From NCBI RefSeq assembly GCF_963678635.1, contig NC_087068.1, forward strand, positions 20,564,914-20,628,913: a stretch of 64,000 bases of DNA. The letters run 5' to 3'. Both the position numbers and the translations under genes were made by a program. The notes beneath the pieces are model-generated. The model saw only the letters and a program-made list of their open reading frames with translations. It ran no database searches and was not told the DNA's origin. Shown piece after piece: positions 41,154-54,197 of the stretch. Numbering within the stretch: position 1 is the stretch's first letter; each line of letters starts with the position of its first letter. The stretch is from Symsagittifera roscoffensis (taxonomy: Eukaryota; Xenacoelomorpha; Acoela; Convolutidae).

Positions 41154-41492
41154 TTGGTGCTTTTGCGTAATCTCTTGGTAAAACTGCAGGACCCCTTTTT
41201 TAAAGAAAATTATAGTCCCAGCTGCAAAAATTTTGCAGCAGATTTGTTCAAAAATGCCGCTCCAGGGTTTGGAGAAGTTGTTAGCGGATACCAAAAAAAT
41301 CAAGAAAAGTTTGCAAAAGACGTTGGAACAAACACTGTTCAACAACCGTTGGCTTTGGAAAAACGAAATCCAAGAGTAGAAATAGTTGAGCCGAATCCAT
41401 TTCTCGTTAAACAAACTCGAAAACCAGTCGCCCTTGCAAACTCTTTTTTGACTAATAAAATCAGTTTCATTCAAAATATCCAATTTCGGTAA
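41154..41492 (+). CDS. Candidate small coding segment, unknown
   Basis: Plus-strand 112-codon frame with a better balanced composition than most in this desert: CKNFAADLFKNAAPGFGEVV, SGYQKNQEKFAKDVGTNTVQ and EKRNPRVEIVEPNPFLVKQT. A helical stretch followed by a basic, Pro-rich tail. No known motif. The minus strand is open over the same span (41124-41498), but its Phe/Ile/Leu bias looks like a shadow. It could be an exon or a transposon capsid-type remnant. Confidence 0.3.
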   Translation: MVLLRNLLVKLQDPFFKENYSPSCKNFAADLFKNAAPGFGEVVSGYQKNQEKFAKDVGTNTVQQPLALEKRNPRVEIVEPNPFLVKQTRKPVALANSFLTNKISFIQNIQFR

Positions 41493-41499
41493 AGGCATT

Positions 41500-44400
41500 T
41501 TACAAATTGCTCTTTGGAGATTTTTGATAAAGTCTTAGTTTTGGAAACAATTATTTCATCTAAATTTCAAAAATATTTTGCTTCTGGACAGACCTTATTC
41601 TTTTTTGGATATGCGTGGTACCAATCCTAGCTTAAAGTTTAATTATTGAACGCTTTGAACTCGTCCACAGTGAGAAATACAGGATTTCATGCTTGTCATG
41701 GGTACAGTGTTAAAAAATCCGCAAGAAAAGGAATTGCATCATTTTGAGGACAAAGCAAGCTGATTTAGTACAGTAAAACGATTGTCACTTTATGGGAGTG
41801 TTGCCATTGACTTATTTAATTGTGAAAATGTTTACTACCAAATTAAAAAGTTCGAACTAAAATCATTTCAAATTTAACTCAAATAATAGTCCAAAAATTG
41901 TTGATTGGCCGCTGTTGATTAGAAATGACTGAGTAGTTGAGCCTAACTACCTATAATTGAATTGGAATCTGGAAAAGAAACCTGCTCGTTACAATCACAT
42001 GGAAACTATAGCAACACATTTGTTGTGCTATCTCGTCAAATCCAGTTTATACAGAAAAAATTTTTCAATAAAGCTCCAGAAAAAATAAGCATTTGCAGTG
42101 AACAGATTTTAGCTGTCGCTGGATCTTTAAAGTAAAATCTTTTCAACTATCGACAGTTTTTTTTGAGAGAGCTTAGAATCAATCGGCGTGGACGGGCAGT
42201 TGTTTCACTAGCTACAACTTCTCAATTTCGCTCCGATGTTACAACTAAAGCCCTTTAACTATTATTTTTTTAGCTCTCTACATTGAAGACTTTCAATATC
42301 ACTACTACCTAGTTTTGATTTGATTTCAAAACAGGATGCAGCTGACCAGTTAAATTTTCCACAACTTGTAGAAAGTTTAAGATTAGTATTGTTTCTCCAC
42401 TTTCCTCTGGATCAATTGAAAAACTGATAGTTTTCGGAGAAGATTTATCAAATTTTCAAACTAAAATTATTAGAACAGTCACCAAAATGTTAGATTATTT
42501 TAAAATTTCTGGATCGTACAAAATATTTTGTATTTTTTTTTGCAAAATTTCTGGGTGATTGTACTTGTATTATCTATGTTGTTTCTCTTTAGACTTAAAT
42601 ATTCCGTAAGAGTAAAAAAAAACTAATGTTGCATATTTGAAAATCCTACGTATTACTACTGGTTCAACTGTATCCAACGTTCAATGCACTTTGCAAAAGC
42701 AGTGAGAAATGTGTTTGAAGTTAAGAAAAAGCCCAACTCAAGGCGAGCAAGCTAATTCAAATAACTGCAAGCAATGAAACTGATTTTTTAGTTTTCAAAA
42801 TTCTTGTTGTGGTTCAATTAGGAGCAGCTGAACAGCTAGATGATCTATCAATTATTTCTTGAAGGAGCTCATGAACATTTTCTGCTGATCAAGTCCCTTA
42901 ATTACTAAAAGATTTTTTTTACAATTGTCAATTCAACTCAGTTCCAAGTAAGAATAGAGAAGAAGATGAAGTAATGACAGCACAATTAAACTGTTTCTAT
43001 TTTGCAGATTCAATGAGAAGAAAACGATTTAATTAGTTTTTTTAAGGAAAAGTATCAGCGCATCATAAAAAACTGCAAAAAATGACAATTGGTTTGGTTT
43101 TTACCCAATTTATTCATGTTTTTTTAAATTCTAACAGAAGCAGAGTCTAGTACCAGTCTTGTAGTAACTGCATGTTGAAATGGTTTTTTTTTGTTGTGAT
43201 AGGTAATTGTTGCAAAAAATCATATTCGATGTGGTGATTACCTTTTTCCTTTTGTGTAATTCAATTTTTCTTCTCTTTGTTTTCTTTCTGAAAAACGTCA
43301 AACTTACACATTGTTACAATCAAACTAAGAATACCCAAGATTATGTTTGAAAAACTGGAGAAATTACTTAAATAAAAACTGAAAGCAAAAAATCAACCAT
43401 GATTAGCTTCGCTTTTTGATCTCAAGAATTTTATGTTTTTCGAAAATTGGAAGGAATAAGTTCGAAAAAAATTATAAGAGATAAGAAAATAGTGAAAATT
43501 TATAAATTGGGTTTCAGGAGTAAATTTCTGAAAACAAGGTTTTTTTTCTGCTTCAACACCAATGTTCTTATTAATTTACTATTGGAAAGACTTAGTCTTT
43601 ACACTTTTTTGAGATCCAAGTTTATTGTTGTCAAGGTAAATTTTGTAATCCATATGAGATGTAATTTCTTGATTGAGAAAGAAGAAAATTGAGATGCGGC
43701 TTGTTTAAAGGTAGATGATAATTCAACCAATAAATTTCAAAAAAGAAAAAATTCAACATAGAGAAGTCTTCAAACAAGTCTCTAGATCAAGCTAATGATT
43801 TCGAAAGTTTTTGGGCCATTGTTAAAGCTCGACAAATCTGTTACATTAACAAATCGCATGCTTAAGAAAACAAAAGTTCAGGCAAAATGACAAAAGTGAC
43901 ATTTTAGTAAATTTTGTAATTTGTATGAAACTTTAAATTTCTGTTATCAATGTCTTCGATACCTGCGGTAGATATCATGGTGTTCTAAGTTTGAAATATT
44001 ACACAAATATGTCAGAGAAAAACTTATTTAATTCCAATAATTCGCTTAAATAAATAAACATAAAATATAGTTTACAAGTTTCAGCGTCCTCAATTACTGA
44101 ACTGGGCAACATCTGGTGTTGCAAAACTGCCATATTTGTCTGAGAAATCTTTGTTTATGTCCATTATTTTGCTCAACTAAACAAAAATCAATATTTGTAA
44201 CTATAATCTCCACTCATTGCATGGTGTTTAAAAGGTGACATATTTGTCTGAGAAAAATTTGAAAAAAATCTACATGTTTGCTGAAATTTGCCATCTGAAA
44301 CTTACCATCATGAAAACTAGCACATGTCAATATGTAAGATTATATACTTTCCTAGTGTGAAACTTAATCCTTGGTGTATCGGAATAATCGGCCGCCAAAA
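41500..44400. other. AT-rich non-coding stretch
   Basis: No gene or clear repeat was recognised. An 81-codon ORF (43447-43692) has low-complexity composition and was not accepted. Confidence 0.4.
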
Positions 44401-44409
44401 ATTTTGAAA

Positions 44410-45479
44410 GGTATCCCCGCATCCATGTTTAGGCGTAAGTAATCGATTATAACAGATTATTTTGATGATTTTTTGTCAAATACAATTGATTATAATTACC
44501 AAAATATGGTGTTTATAGGATTTATAATTGATTAAAATTGTGATAATTTCCAAGAGATTATAATCTCTTATAATCGATTATAATTGATTATAGTTCTTAC
44601 AAAAAACCCTTAACATCAATTATAATCGATTATAATCGATTATAATCTTTTATTTTGCCGAAATATTGTCAATTCAAAACTACATTCGAATTATATTTTA
44701 TGGGTTATTATTTTTGTGTCAATAAGAAAATCTCTAAAAGAGAGATCTCTTGAACACTTTGGTTTATCTGAACACAAGGTTTTACCACGAAATAAAAGTT
44801 TCATAGAGATCCTTTCATATGAGTGGAAAGGTTCCCGAAGTAAATGAAAAATAAATCTTCCGAATCAAACATGAAACTAAATTAATTTGCTTGTTTTGGT
44901 ATTTAAAAAATGCTTAAAATATGCATCGCAAAACAACTCTAATGGGGAAGAAATGAAAAAAATAAATTTGAATTAATTGGAAAACTTTTTAAAAAAGTTT
45001 CTTTGTTTTCATAGAAACGAACGTCTACAAAAAGCATAAAATATAAGGAATTTAGATGCAACTTCGAAGACAAAATGGACAAACAAAAAAGGAGTATAAT
45101 CAATAATAATCGATTAAAATGGATTTTTGTGCAAAACTAAAAAACTAGAAATTTGAGTAAAAATAATGGATTATAATCAATTATAATCAATTATAATTGT
45201 ATCGAAAAATAGACGAATATTATAATTATAATTAATTATAGTTTGATTTTAAAAAGACAGATTATAATGGATTATAATCAATTATAATCAATTATAATTG
45301 TATCGAAAAATAGACGAATATTATAATTATAATTAATTATAGTTTGATTTTAAAAAGACAGATTTTAATCGATTATTAATTGATTAAAATCGATTGTTTC
45401 TCAATTTTAGTTAGACTGGTACTAAAATCGTAATATAATCAATTATTAACGCTTTAAACTGGATGCGGGTCATACTACC
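44410..45479. mobile_element. Foldback element with 'ccccgcatcc' ends and AT-repeat arms
   Basis: The left end (ggtatccccgcatccatgtt) and the reverse complement of the right end (ggtagtatgacccgcatcca) match, and both lead into repeated 'aatcgattataa' tracts. Ends start GGTA, like the MULE-type elements here. No target duplication was found. It contains an internal 101-bp tandem duplication. A similar end motif (tgcgggtccccccgc) occurs again at about 45625. Confidence 0.6.
45163..45364. repeat. Tandem duplication, two 101-bp units
   Basis: The segment from ataatggattataatcaa to aaaaagacagatt is present twice in a row with no difference seen, offset by 101 bases (tgtatcg at 45198 and 45299). 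The unit is almost pure A/T. Confidence 0.85.
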
Positions 45480-46411
45480 AATTTAATTGAACCATTGGAA
45501 ACTTTGAAACCTATAATCTATCTTAATACGTTGGAAATCTATTCCCTGTTTTTATACATAGGGTGCGATCCCGGGAATCTATACCTATGCCTATTTTAAT
45601 ACGAGGGTTCCCCCTATTTTAATAGGTGCGGGTCCCCCCGCGCAACTTTGCCGCGGCATATATTACTTACCAATATTGAAAGATGATTTGTAATGGGCTG
45701 GCGCATAACAAAAAGTGCTATAATTTATAGATGTTCAGTTATTTAGTAGCCCAACTTATATACGGGATGTTTTTAAGTGCCATTAGGTTAGAAGAAACGA
45801 GTCAGCAAAAAAAGAGCATTCTATCTGCAAGTTAAACCCATAGATTTTAGAATTTTGATGTACTTCATTTCGCATCGACGTAAAAATGAGCATTCAACAA
45901 GTGTCTATCTAACAAAGGAGTGATTTGTATTATTCTATAAATACTACATGAAGTTGAACTGCTGTTTTTCCAACAGCTTGCTAAACATCAAAGATTGTTT
46001 TCTGTTTTTAACTTGCTCAAATATCATAACAGATTAAAATCAAAATGGAGATCATAACTTAATTTTTTGTTCCCATTAATTTTTCAAAGTTAAACTGTTA
46101 TACCAATTTTTAAATAAGTGTCCTGCTCATGTTATTTTTTCATGGTTGGATTCCTGTTGTTAAAGTAAAGAATTTTCTAATACTTTTTTTGTGATTGAAT
46201 ATCAAAATGAAGTAAAAATTCAATTAGGTTGACTTGTTGAATTGCCCTGTTTTTTTTGATAAGACGCAATTTCAGCTTTAGGGTGAATAAAAGTCTTATG
46301 CTAAATAAAAGTTAGCAACAACAATATCATAGTTTTGACGACTTAATATAATAATAGGTAATAATTGGAGATATCAACCAATTAATTCATTTGCTTCGTA
46401 ACCTATAACAT

Positions 46412-47325
46412 GACTGCTCGTGTATCAGGCCAAAGCCCTGAATGTTCCGACTGCCCCCTAATCCATATCGAATAGTTTTTGGGAAAACAGAATGTTGAAA
46501 ACTATAATTTGTGGATACCATCAACACAGGGGTTTTTCAGAAAACCGTTGTTCAATTTTTTTTCTCTCATTCAAATACCTATTCATTCATTTCGTTCCCT
46601 ACGATTTTCTAACTCTAATTTTTCCAAAATTTGGAGAAAGTGACTTAAAACTTGTGCTCGGATGGCTTTCCTTTTTCTTCTCCTGACAAATTTTGATTTT
46701 TTAACTAGTAATTTTTGGTTGAAATATATATATATTTCTAAATGTTTTGTTGTCTTGATCTTAGACTTTAAAAAAATCTGCTGTGATCATTGTTCGTAAA
46801 GTAATGGCCTTTTAAAAACTGCTAGTTTGGCCAAGTGGGACAATTAACGCGCGATACATCTCGTCCTATTAACGGGCTAGCAACAATTTAACCAGTCTGA
46901 GAAATGCTTACAAAACGATTTGAGGCATGCTATTCAAACCATCGAAAACATATTGTTGTCTTGAGCTCAATTTAAAAAAAAAGTTTATTTTACCTGTGTC
47001 CATTTTTTTAGTGAATATTGGTGGTTCAAAAATTGCTAATTTGGCCAATTTGGTGTTAACGCGCGATATTTCGCGTTCTCATAATACGTGTCAGCCGCGG
47101 ATTAATGCAATTCAAATTAAATTGAGGAAAAACCATTTGGTCGCATTATTAGGATAAAAGACGCTAAATGCAGCTTCTGTAGCTTACATAAGCGTGTGAG
47201 GGATAATTTTAAAAAAAGCCTTCTTTTCAATCATTTCTTCAACTTTTCAACTACGGTAAACTTTAAATGACCTTAAAGTGCAGTCGAAACATTCAGGGTT
47301 TCGCCTTGATGCACCAGCAGTCTTG
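46412..47325. repeat. Two inverted copies of repeat A facing each other
   Basis: At 46412 the plus strand reads gactgctcgtgtatcaggcc then aaagccctgaatgttccgac. At 47281-47325 the reverse complement of the same motif occurs (ttcagggtttcgccttgatg). Between them 'taacgcgcgata' landmarks appear at about 46843 and 47058, both in reverse orientation. This may be a TIR element or nested degenerate copies. Confidence 0.6.
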
Positions 47326-49620
47326 CTTGTTCTATTTAAAATTTTTCTTTATGCGATATACATCATTTTAATTTTACACATCCTGTGGGATAATTTTCAA
47401 AAAATAACTCCAAAAATTTTTTTGAATTTTTTTTGAAAAAACCATCAAAATTTTTATTTCAAACACTAATCCATAGACCATAAAAACGATTTAGAACATC
47501 AAGGGCTTCGCCTTTAAGGGCTTCGGTTTAAGTTTTAAGGTAGATCGAGAAAATCAAAAGAGAGACAAGAATCGCTAAAGGAAAGCACATGTTTCTTTTC
47601 GTAAATAGTTTGATCATAAAATCACAACATCGGTCGTGGCCTTATAAATTTCCTCTAGAATGCTTATTTCTTTATTCTCTCGAATATTGTTTTTGATCGA
47701 ATAGCAACGGTCAAATACATTTTCCAGATTTTTCTTATTTTGAGTCTTCGGCATTTAGCGCTTTAACTAAATATGGCTTTGTAAATAAATTAGCGGTTTG
47801 GGTATATAGCACTCTAAATCATTCCTAATTGATATAAGGTAAGCTAAATGATTCCCAAAGAGTTTCTTCAAAGAATGCTTAAAACAGTTTCAAAGGGCAG
47901 CCGGGTAATATTCACGGCTTTTAGACTAGTTTTCTTTTATGCAAACATAAACTTTCTTGACTTGTTTCTAAATTGAAAAAATTGGTTTTTCTAAGCTTTA
48001 GGGAAGCAATTAAAACGAAGATTGTCTGAGAATTTGGATTAAAATTTCAAGTCGCCAACTAGTTAAAAAGATGTCAAATTCCTGAGGGGCAACTAGTTTT
48101 CCCGAGGGATAAGGGCCTATTATGGACTGTATACATGGCCGGGAATCTATTGAATTGGTAAATGAATGGTTGATTTTCCTGAATTTATTTGCTGATGACT
48201 GGCACGAACTACTCATTTATCCGTAAAATTAGTCCCAAAAATATTGATAATTGAATTTGCGTCAGAATTAATTTTTTTAGTAATTGGAAATTGGATGGTT
48301 GTTTATCTGCAAATGTCAAGCGATTGTTTTTTTAACTAAACACAAAAACGTCACTTTAATATATTTGACCTTTCCAATTGAGACTTATTTCAATAATCCC
48401 CCTCAAGACATCAATCCTTTTAGCATAATATGCGAGAATAAAAAAGCTAACAAATCACAGTTTGACTTAATAGTGAAAAGGAGGGAGAGACGCTTTGTAG
48501 ATAAAATTCTAATAAAACCAGCACATTCTAATAAAGCCATTTTTTTACATCTGTCGGTTAGAGCAAACATTTTGAAAATAAAAATATTTTCTCTAGCCTG
48601 AATTTTCAGCCAATAAAATGGACGAAGAGAAACATGCCTGTGATGTTTCCTCTTTTTTTTTGAGGCACCAGGAATACTTATACACCAATAGGACAATTTG
48701 GTATAAAATAAGTTAACCACTAATTTTGGCACCGGCATGTTTGTTAGAATGAATTATCTGATTTAGCGCCGATCTTTAAGTTTATCCAATTTTTAAATTT
48801 TCAGCTAAGTGTTCATTTATTTATAGTTAAGTGTTATAACTCGCTTATTTTTTATTTTCAGTTATTAATTTTAATTTTGTTTAGATGAGCAAAAGCGTTT
48901 TGTCAGTTACCAATAGAAACAAATTCATTTCAGATAAGCTTCAAAGTTTTGCTTAAAAAACTCAATTTAGTAGGTTGGAAACTTGACATTTCAAAAACTT
49001 TCAAGTTCCACGCGACATTTACGATCACATTGAGTCCTCTGCAAATTTCCATTTTGTTTGCCCTTAAGCTGAAGAAAATTACTCCTGTTCCAGCCTGTTC
49101 TACATATGTTAGGAAGTTTGCCCACGACATTTCCTGTAGATTTTGGAAGTGCCTGTTTTCAATTACACTTTCCCCCTCATTAGTTTGACAGGGAACATAA
49201 CACTTCCATATTTCAGAAACTCTTGTAAGCATTTTCTTGAACCTTATCGAACCATCATTATTTGGTTCTTTTTCGCAACTTAGCAAAAAAACGTTTTGAT
49301 TATTGTTTTACCAAAACTTGTGCCATTAATCAAACAATAAAAAACTGCATTTTGCGCCATTAATCAAACCATAGAAAAGGTGATCAGCGAAAAATTGCCA
49401 ATTGGAGGTTGCTTTTTAAAAGATTAACTTTTTGATTAACTATTTGATTATTTAATTAATTGCCCTTTCTTGTTTCAGGGCCACACTTATGAATATTTGA
49501 TTATAAATTCGACTACGTATTATTAAAAGCATTTTATCTTTCAAAGACATCAATTTCAGCAAAATTCGTTGTATTTTTTAGATTAAAACGTCCTTTACGT
49601 TTTTAAAAGTAATTTACACA
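47326..49620. other. AT-rich stretch upstream of the GPCR exon
   Basis: No gene was recognised. 47490-47520 holds 'aagggcttcgcctttaagg', a weak relative of the repeat A hairpin. Overlapping ORFs on both strands at 48284-48738 and 48930-49286 could not be assigned and may be chance. Confidence 0.4.
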
Positions 49621-49625
49621 TTTAG

Positions 49626-49643
49626 ATGACCATACAAAAATGA
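49626..49643 (+). promoter_or_regulatory. uORF overlapping the GPCR start
   Basis: A five-codon upstream ORF (ATG at 49626, stop TGA at 49641-49643) ends in an ATGA overlap with the GPCR ATG at 49640. Such an arrangement can reduce or couple translation of the main frame. A 'tttag' just before 49626 could instead be a splice acceptor, in which case the uORF may be the exon start. Confidence 0.5.
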
Positions 49644-50067
49644 CCAACTTAACCTTAAACATAACCCCCGATTACCACGTTGAGCCACACTTGACATTAA
49701 CCCCTAATATTCTCCGATCCATCTGCACGTTCATTGCAAACCAGAGCATCTGGGTGACTGTAATCCTCGGTTGCCTGGGCAACGGTATCTGTCTGTTAGT
49801 GTTCGCCCGACGAAAACAAATCAACCCGAATGACGTGTTCATAATAACCCTGGCAGTTTTGGACTTCTGTTTTTGTTTTTCAAATGGAGTCTACTACCAA
49901 ATGCGAGGCTCGGGTCCGATTTCAAACACGAGAGTAAACTGTGTGATTGAGAACTCACTCTACCACTTTCTGATTCCCTCGACTTCTTTGACTCTTCTGG
50001 CTATAACAATCGACAGGTACTGTGCTGTTTTTCACATACTGGAGCACAGAGCAATTGTCACTAACAG
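49640..50067 (+). CDS. Rhodopsin-family (class A) GPCR, first coding exon, TM1-TM3
   Basis: The exon encodes about 143 residues. The N-terminus has glycosylation sites (NLT, NIT, NQS). TM1 (about 36-58) has LGCLGNGICLLVF with the class A 'GN'. TM2 has ITLAVLDFCFCFSNGVYY with the conserved L-A-x-x-D. A Cys before TM3 (NCVIENSLYHF) fits the ECL2 disulphide, and TM3 ends AITIDRYCAVFHILEHR with the DRY motif. The exon ends at a good donor, aacag|gtgaga (intron from 50068). TM4-TM7 are not seen in the next 700 bases and may lie past the gap. Ligand unknown. Low-AT codons against the flank support a live host gene. Confidence 0.82.
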
Positions 50068-50466
50068 GTGAGACGACATTTCATATTTCAAACATTTTCA
50101 TTTTTTTTTTCATATTTCAACATTTTCAGTTCGAAATTTTAGTTTTTTTTATTTCAGTTTTTTTCTTTAAATCTATTATCTTTTTTTTTCTGGATAAATG
50201 TTACTTAGATTAAACAATCAAGTCCACATAAGATAGCATTTTAAAGAAAGTTCTCAGCGGCGCTTCAACAGGTTGAATTACCTCTTGCGCTTGGTCAACT
50301 TGGCGCTCTCTCAATCATAAGTTTTCAACATTGTTGGATTATTGCACTACATTAAATAAATTTACTATGTATTTAATTTCGAAGTTTTTTCGAAATCTTT
50401 GATTGCATATAATCACAGAAAGAGACTTTCATAGACTCTAATCAACAAAAATACTTTTTTCATATG

Positions 50467-50706
50467 CAGGGGCGGATATGGGGGATGGCGAACTCCCCTT
50501 TCATCAGGGATTCGACCCCCTGCCGACACAAAGGGTCGCCCTTTGTACTATTTTGAGATATGAATTTTAACTGCAGGACCCAAAAATCTTTCTAAAGGCA
50601 CCTTTGGCGCCAATATATTTTTAAATAGAGGGTAGAGCGCGCGTTACGACAATGTTTTTTGAAATCCCCCCCCCCCCCACTCGAAAACATCCTTGTTCCG
50701 TCCCTG
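50467..50706. mobile_element. hAT-like MITE with perfect 8-bp target duplication
   Basis: Ends caggggcggata and cggaacaagg/gtccctg are short imperfect TIRs. The 8-mer ttcatatg flanks it exactly on both sides (50459-50466, 50707-50714). The interior contains 'atcagggattcgaccccctg' and 'ccgacaca', shared with the copy at 54198. It lies in the putative GPCR intron. Non-coding. Confidence 0.85.
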
Positions 50707-50793
50707 TTCATATGATTTCGAATAATGCGCATTGAACTTTCTGCATCAAAAAATCACAGCGCAACCTTTTATTGAGTTAGCCTTTTTCTGAGC

Positions 50794-50993
50794 NNNNNNN
50801 NNNNNNNNNNNNNNNNNNNNNNNNNNNNNNNNNNNNNNNNNNNNNNNNNNNNNNNNNNNNNNNNNNNNNNNNNNNNNNNNNNNNNNNNNNNNNNNNNNNN
50901 NNNNNNNNNNNNNNNNNNNNNNNNNNNNNNNNNNNNNNNNNNNNNNNNNNNNNNNNNNNNNNNNNNNNNNNNNNNNNNNNNNNNNNNNNNNNN
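50794..50993. other. Assembly gap, 200 N
   Basis: A run of 200 N, a scaffold gap of nominal size. Missing GPCR exons could lie here. Confidence 1.
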
Positions 50994-51219
50994 TTAATGC
51001 AAACAAAAACAGTCGCAAAACCTTTAAAACAAGTAAATTGTTGAGAATGTTTCTCTTGTTCAAGCCCAATAGCGAACGGAGCTTCTCTATCAAAGTTTTT
51101 GGGTGCTCAGCGTTTAGTTTTTTTTTTAAAGTAAACTTCAAATTTTATGGGTTTTTTTCAAAAGCTTTATAGTACAATTTTTCCTTCTGGAGATTTTTTT
51201 TTGAGTTTCTGGAGGTTTT

Positions 51220-51745
51220 TTGAATTTTATCAATCTCCGAAAGTCGCTAAAACAAGAGCAACAGCAAAACTTTGAACGCTCCGACTGCCCCTTAGGTCCA
51301 AGGAATATGTCATTTTTACCAGGTCATTTGAAAGATGATAGTAAATTTATACAAAAACTGAAAATTTTGATTTTTGTCAGGTTCTTTCTTTTAAAAATTT
51401 TCTCCAACACTGATTGTGGAAAAGTTGAAGAACAAAGTGATGTAATTAGCGTCAGGCATGTTACATTAGTTCCAAATATCTTGCCTGAAAACAAAAAAAA
51501 ACATTTTTTGAAAAAAGTAGTCGCTCACACGTTAATAGAACGAAACATATCGCGCGTTAATAGTCCGAAGTTAACCAAGTTGGCAACTTTCACACACACT
51601 TATAATTTCAACGAAAAATCATAACAATTATTTGTTTTCCTTACAATTTTTAAAATATATTTTGGATCGTATAAAAAATTCCACTCAAAGGAGGCTAGTT
51701 AAAGAAGTGAAATTCGTCTGAAGAAAAAAGCACACTGAGCTCGAG
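51220..51745 (+). repeat. Repeat A copy, diverged
   Basis: Landmarks in order: 'gctccgactgccccttaggtcc' (about 51272), 'cgttaatagaacgaaacata' followed by tcgcgcgttaatagtccgaa, 'aagttggcaacttt' and 'gtgaaattcgtctgaagaaa'. They match 14539-15015 in order. The 5' hairpin is eroded (agcaacagcaaaactttg). Confidence 0.6.
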
Positions 51746-54189
51746 TAATCTATCCTTTCTTTGGAAGTTGAATTAAAAAGTATGAAATTTGATCTAAGAT
51801 TCTTTTAGAAGGGATTATGTGTTTGAAGTCCTAATAAACTTATAGTTTTATGCTCGATTTCGCTGCCAATTTGTCCGCCATATTGATATTAGAAGGTTGT
51901 CAGAAGAAACTGATTGCTTTTATGGGGGCCGTACACTGATAATTTGATATCATGTAATTTCAAACTGGTTTTATTTTTTTGGTGTTTTGAATCTCAAAGG
52001 AGCTGTTAGCGGCCAAAACAATTCATTTAGTGATATTTTCTCTCATGCTGTAATTAATGGTAGAAAGTTGCAGGAAAATTGAACAGACAGATCATTGAAA
52101 GAGCAAAAATCACTTTTTTCGTCCAAATTTCATTTATTTTTCTTGCAAAATGTTTGTCTGAAGTTGCCCAAACTTTTTAATTTTTTTTAATGTCTCATAG
52201 TACCCAAACAAGCATTTATTTGTTGACATATGGCAATTTTTTTAGGAACAAAATGAACTCTGTACAATTTTTTTTGGAATTTTATTATATTTTTTGAGGT
52301 TAGTTGTTTTGCTTTTTAATAGCCCCATTCCTCTGTTAAATTATTGGTCTGAAATTTGCGCAATCTTAAACAAATTTTGACGTAAGAGCACGAACTTTCA
52401 AGGCCAAACATAGTGGACAAGGAGTTGTGAATTGTTTCTCATCTGAATATTTCAGCGCGAACGTCTTGCTATGCTATTTTACTAACCAACCCAAAATGGG
52501 GATGCTGAAAAACACATTAAATTTTTCAGGGTAGAATACATCCAAAATTTTTCGTTAGACGGCATATGGAAGAGGGAAGGAACTTTGTATACTGCCAGTG
52601 AAAATACTTGCTGATTGAGGAAAACCATCATTTATGCCATCTATGATTCAATCTCCTGACAGCGAAATTTCATCCTTAAACATTCCTGAATCATCACTGA
52701 TTCATTTTTGAACCATCCATGCTTTATAATCTTCTTTTATTATAAATTCGGACTTTTTTTGTCTGTACTGAATCCGGGAAATGTTAAATGAAAATGCGGA
52801 GTCAAAATCAATTGATGTTTAGCATGAAACAATCGCAATCAGACATTACTTTGAAAAATTCGAGCTTCATCAGAAAAATCAAGAACAAAACGTCGATTTT
52901 TTTATTGTTGATTCAGCTTTATATATATTTTTAAGTTATCCGCGCTAAATCATCTTTGGAAGTTCAACTTACTATAGTTTTTCAAGGCCAGTTGAAATCA
53001 GCGTTTTTAAATTAAAAAAAAAAACGTTTTCTCCCAAATTCTGGGAGAAAATCTCGCAAAATTTGGTGCCATATACAACAATCAAAATGAGTCGTCAATA
53101 AGTATATAACAAATTAAAGGTTTTTCAATTGTGATTCGAACGATACACGACACATGAATATAATTAAAGTGAACACTAAGATGAAATTAACAAACTGGAA
53201 TTAAAAAAACCCCTTCAGTTTTAAAACTCCAATTTCAATTTTAATATGGCAAATAGTTTAAATACTTAAAAAGGTCGCGTTTGGAGATCGCATTTGGCAG
53301 TAATTTTGATAGATGAAATTAAAAAGATATTTAATCAATTGTCGTTGCAATCAATTTTTATTCAGTATCAGCATAATTGCGTCCACAAGAAAAGGTCGAC
53401 AAAGTTCATCGCTTATACCTCGCCCTCAGAAAAAACGCTTTGTTACAAATCTTTCTGACCTTTCGCGGCAGTTTCACTTCCATTTCAAATCCTGTTCCGG
53501 TTCAATTGTGAAACTTGAGAGGGGCAGAATTATTAATGAAGAATGCGTCAGCTGTTTTTTCACTCAGAGCTAATCTTTTGAAATTAGATATTTTTTCACA
53601 CCATAAATCAATTTTGTGAGTTCAAGAACAAAAATTAGAATAATCTGATCTGAATAAATTAATGAATCGCAATTTTTTTGAGCTAATGTAGGAGCCTTAG
53701 CATATCCTTCACTTCAAGTCAATTGTGACTGTTAATGATGAAGAATTCAACTCCCAATCAAAAATCGTCTCAAAACAGCGTCATGATTTATCCAGTTCAA
53801 ATGATCGCTTCCTTTTAACCTGGTAGATTCTTTGTGACTTATTTGACAAAGAATCTTTGGTAATCAGCATCAGAATGCAATCTGCTTAAGAATGATAAGT
53901 ACTTTCCCAGGTGCAAAAAAAAGTTGAAAGGGAGAAACCAAATTGACCGACTGGAAAGCTAATATCTATTGTTTCGACTATTCAAAACGAGGAGGAACTA
54001 TGTATTTGGGGGTTTCTCTCTTTTTGTTTTCCACGGAAAATCAGGCATTCCAAAAAATTTATGATATATCTCATCAAAGCCTGTTTAGCCATGATTCGAA
54101 CGGCAATAAAAAATTCAGTGGAAAAAAAATCAATGTCAAGTTTTTGATTTTTCGTCTTATTTCAAGCTAATAAGGTGGGGCAAAGCAGG
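51746..54189. other. AT-rich non-coding stretch
   Basis: No gene was recognised. A 10-bp-stem hairpin (ttttctccca-aattc-tgggagaaaa) lies at 53027-53051. ORFs at 53313-53573 and 53943-54170 were judged weak. Confidence 0.4.
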
Positions 54190-54197
54190 CTTACAAA

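Noticed and set aside
48284-49286. Opposing ORFs of 79-118 codons
   Set aside because: Both strands are open with no motif, and I could not decide that either is real.
50746-51141. 131-codon ORF across the N gap
   Set aside because: Most of it is N; not evidence for a gene.
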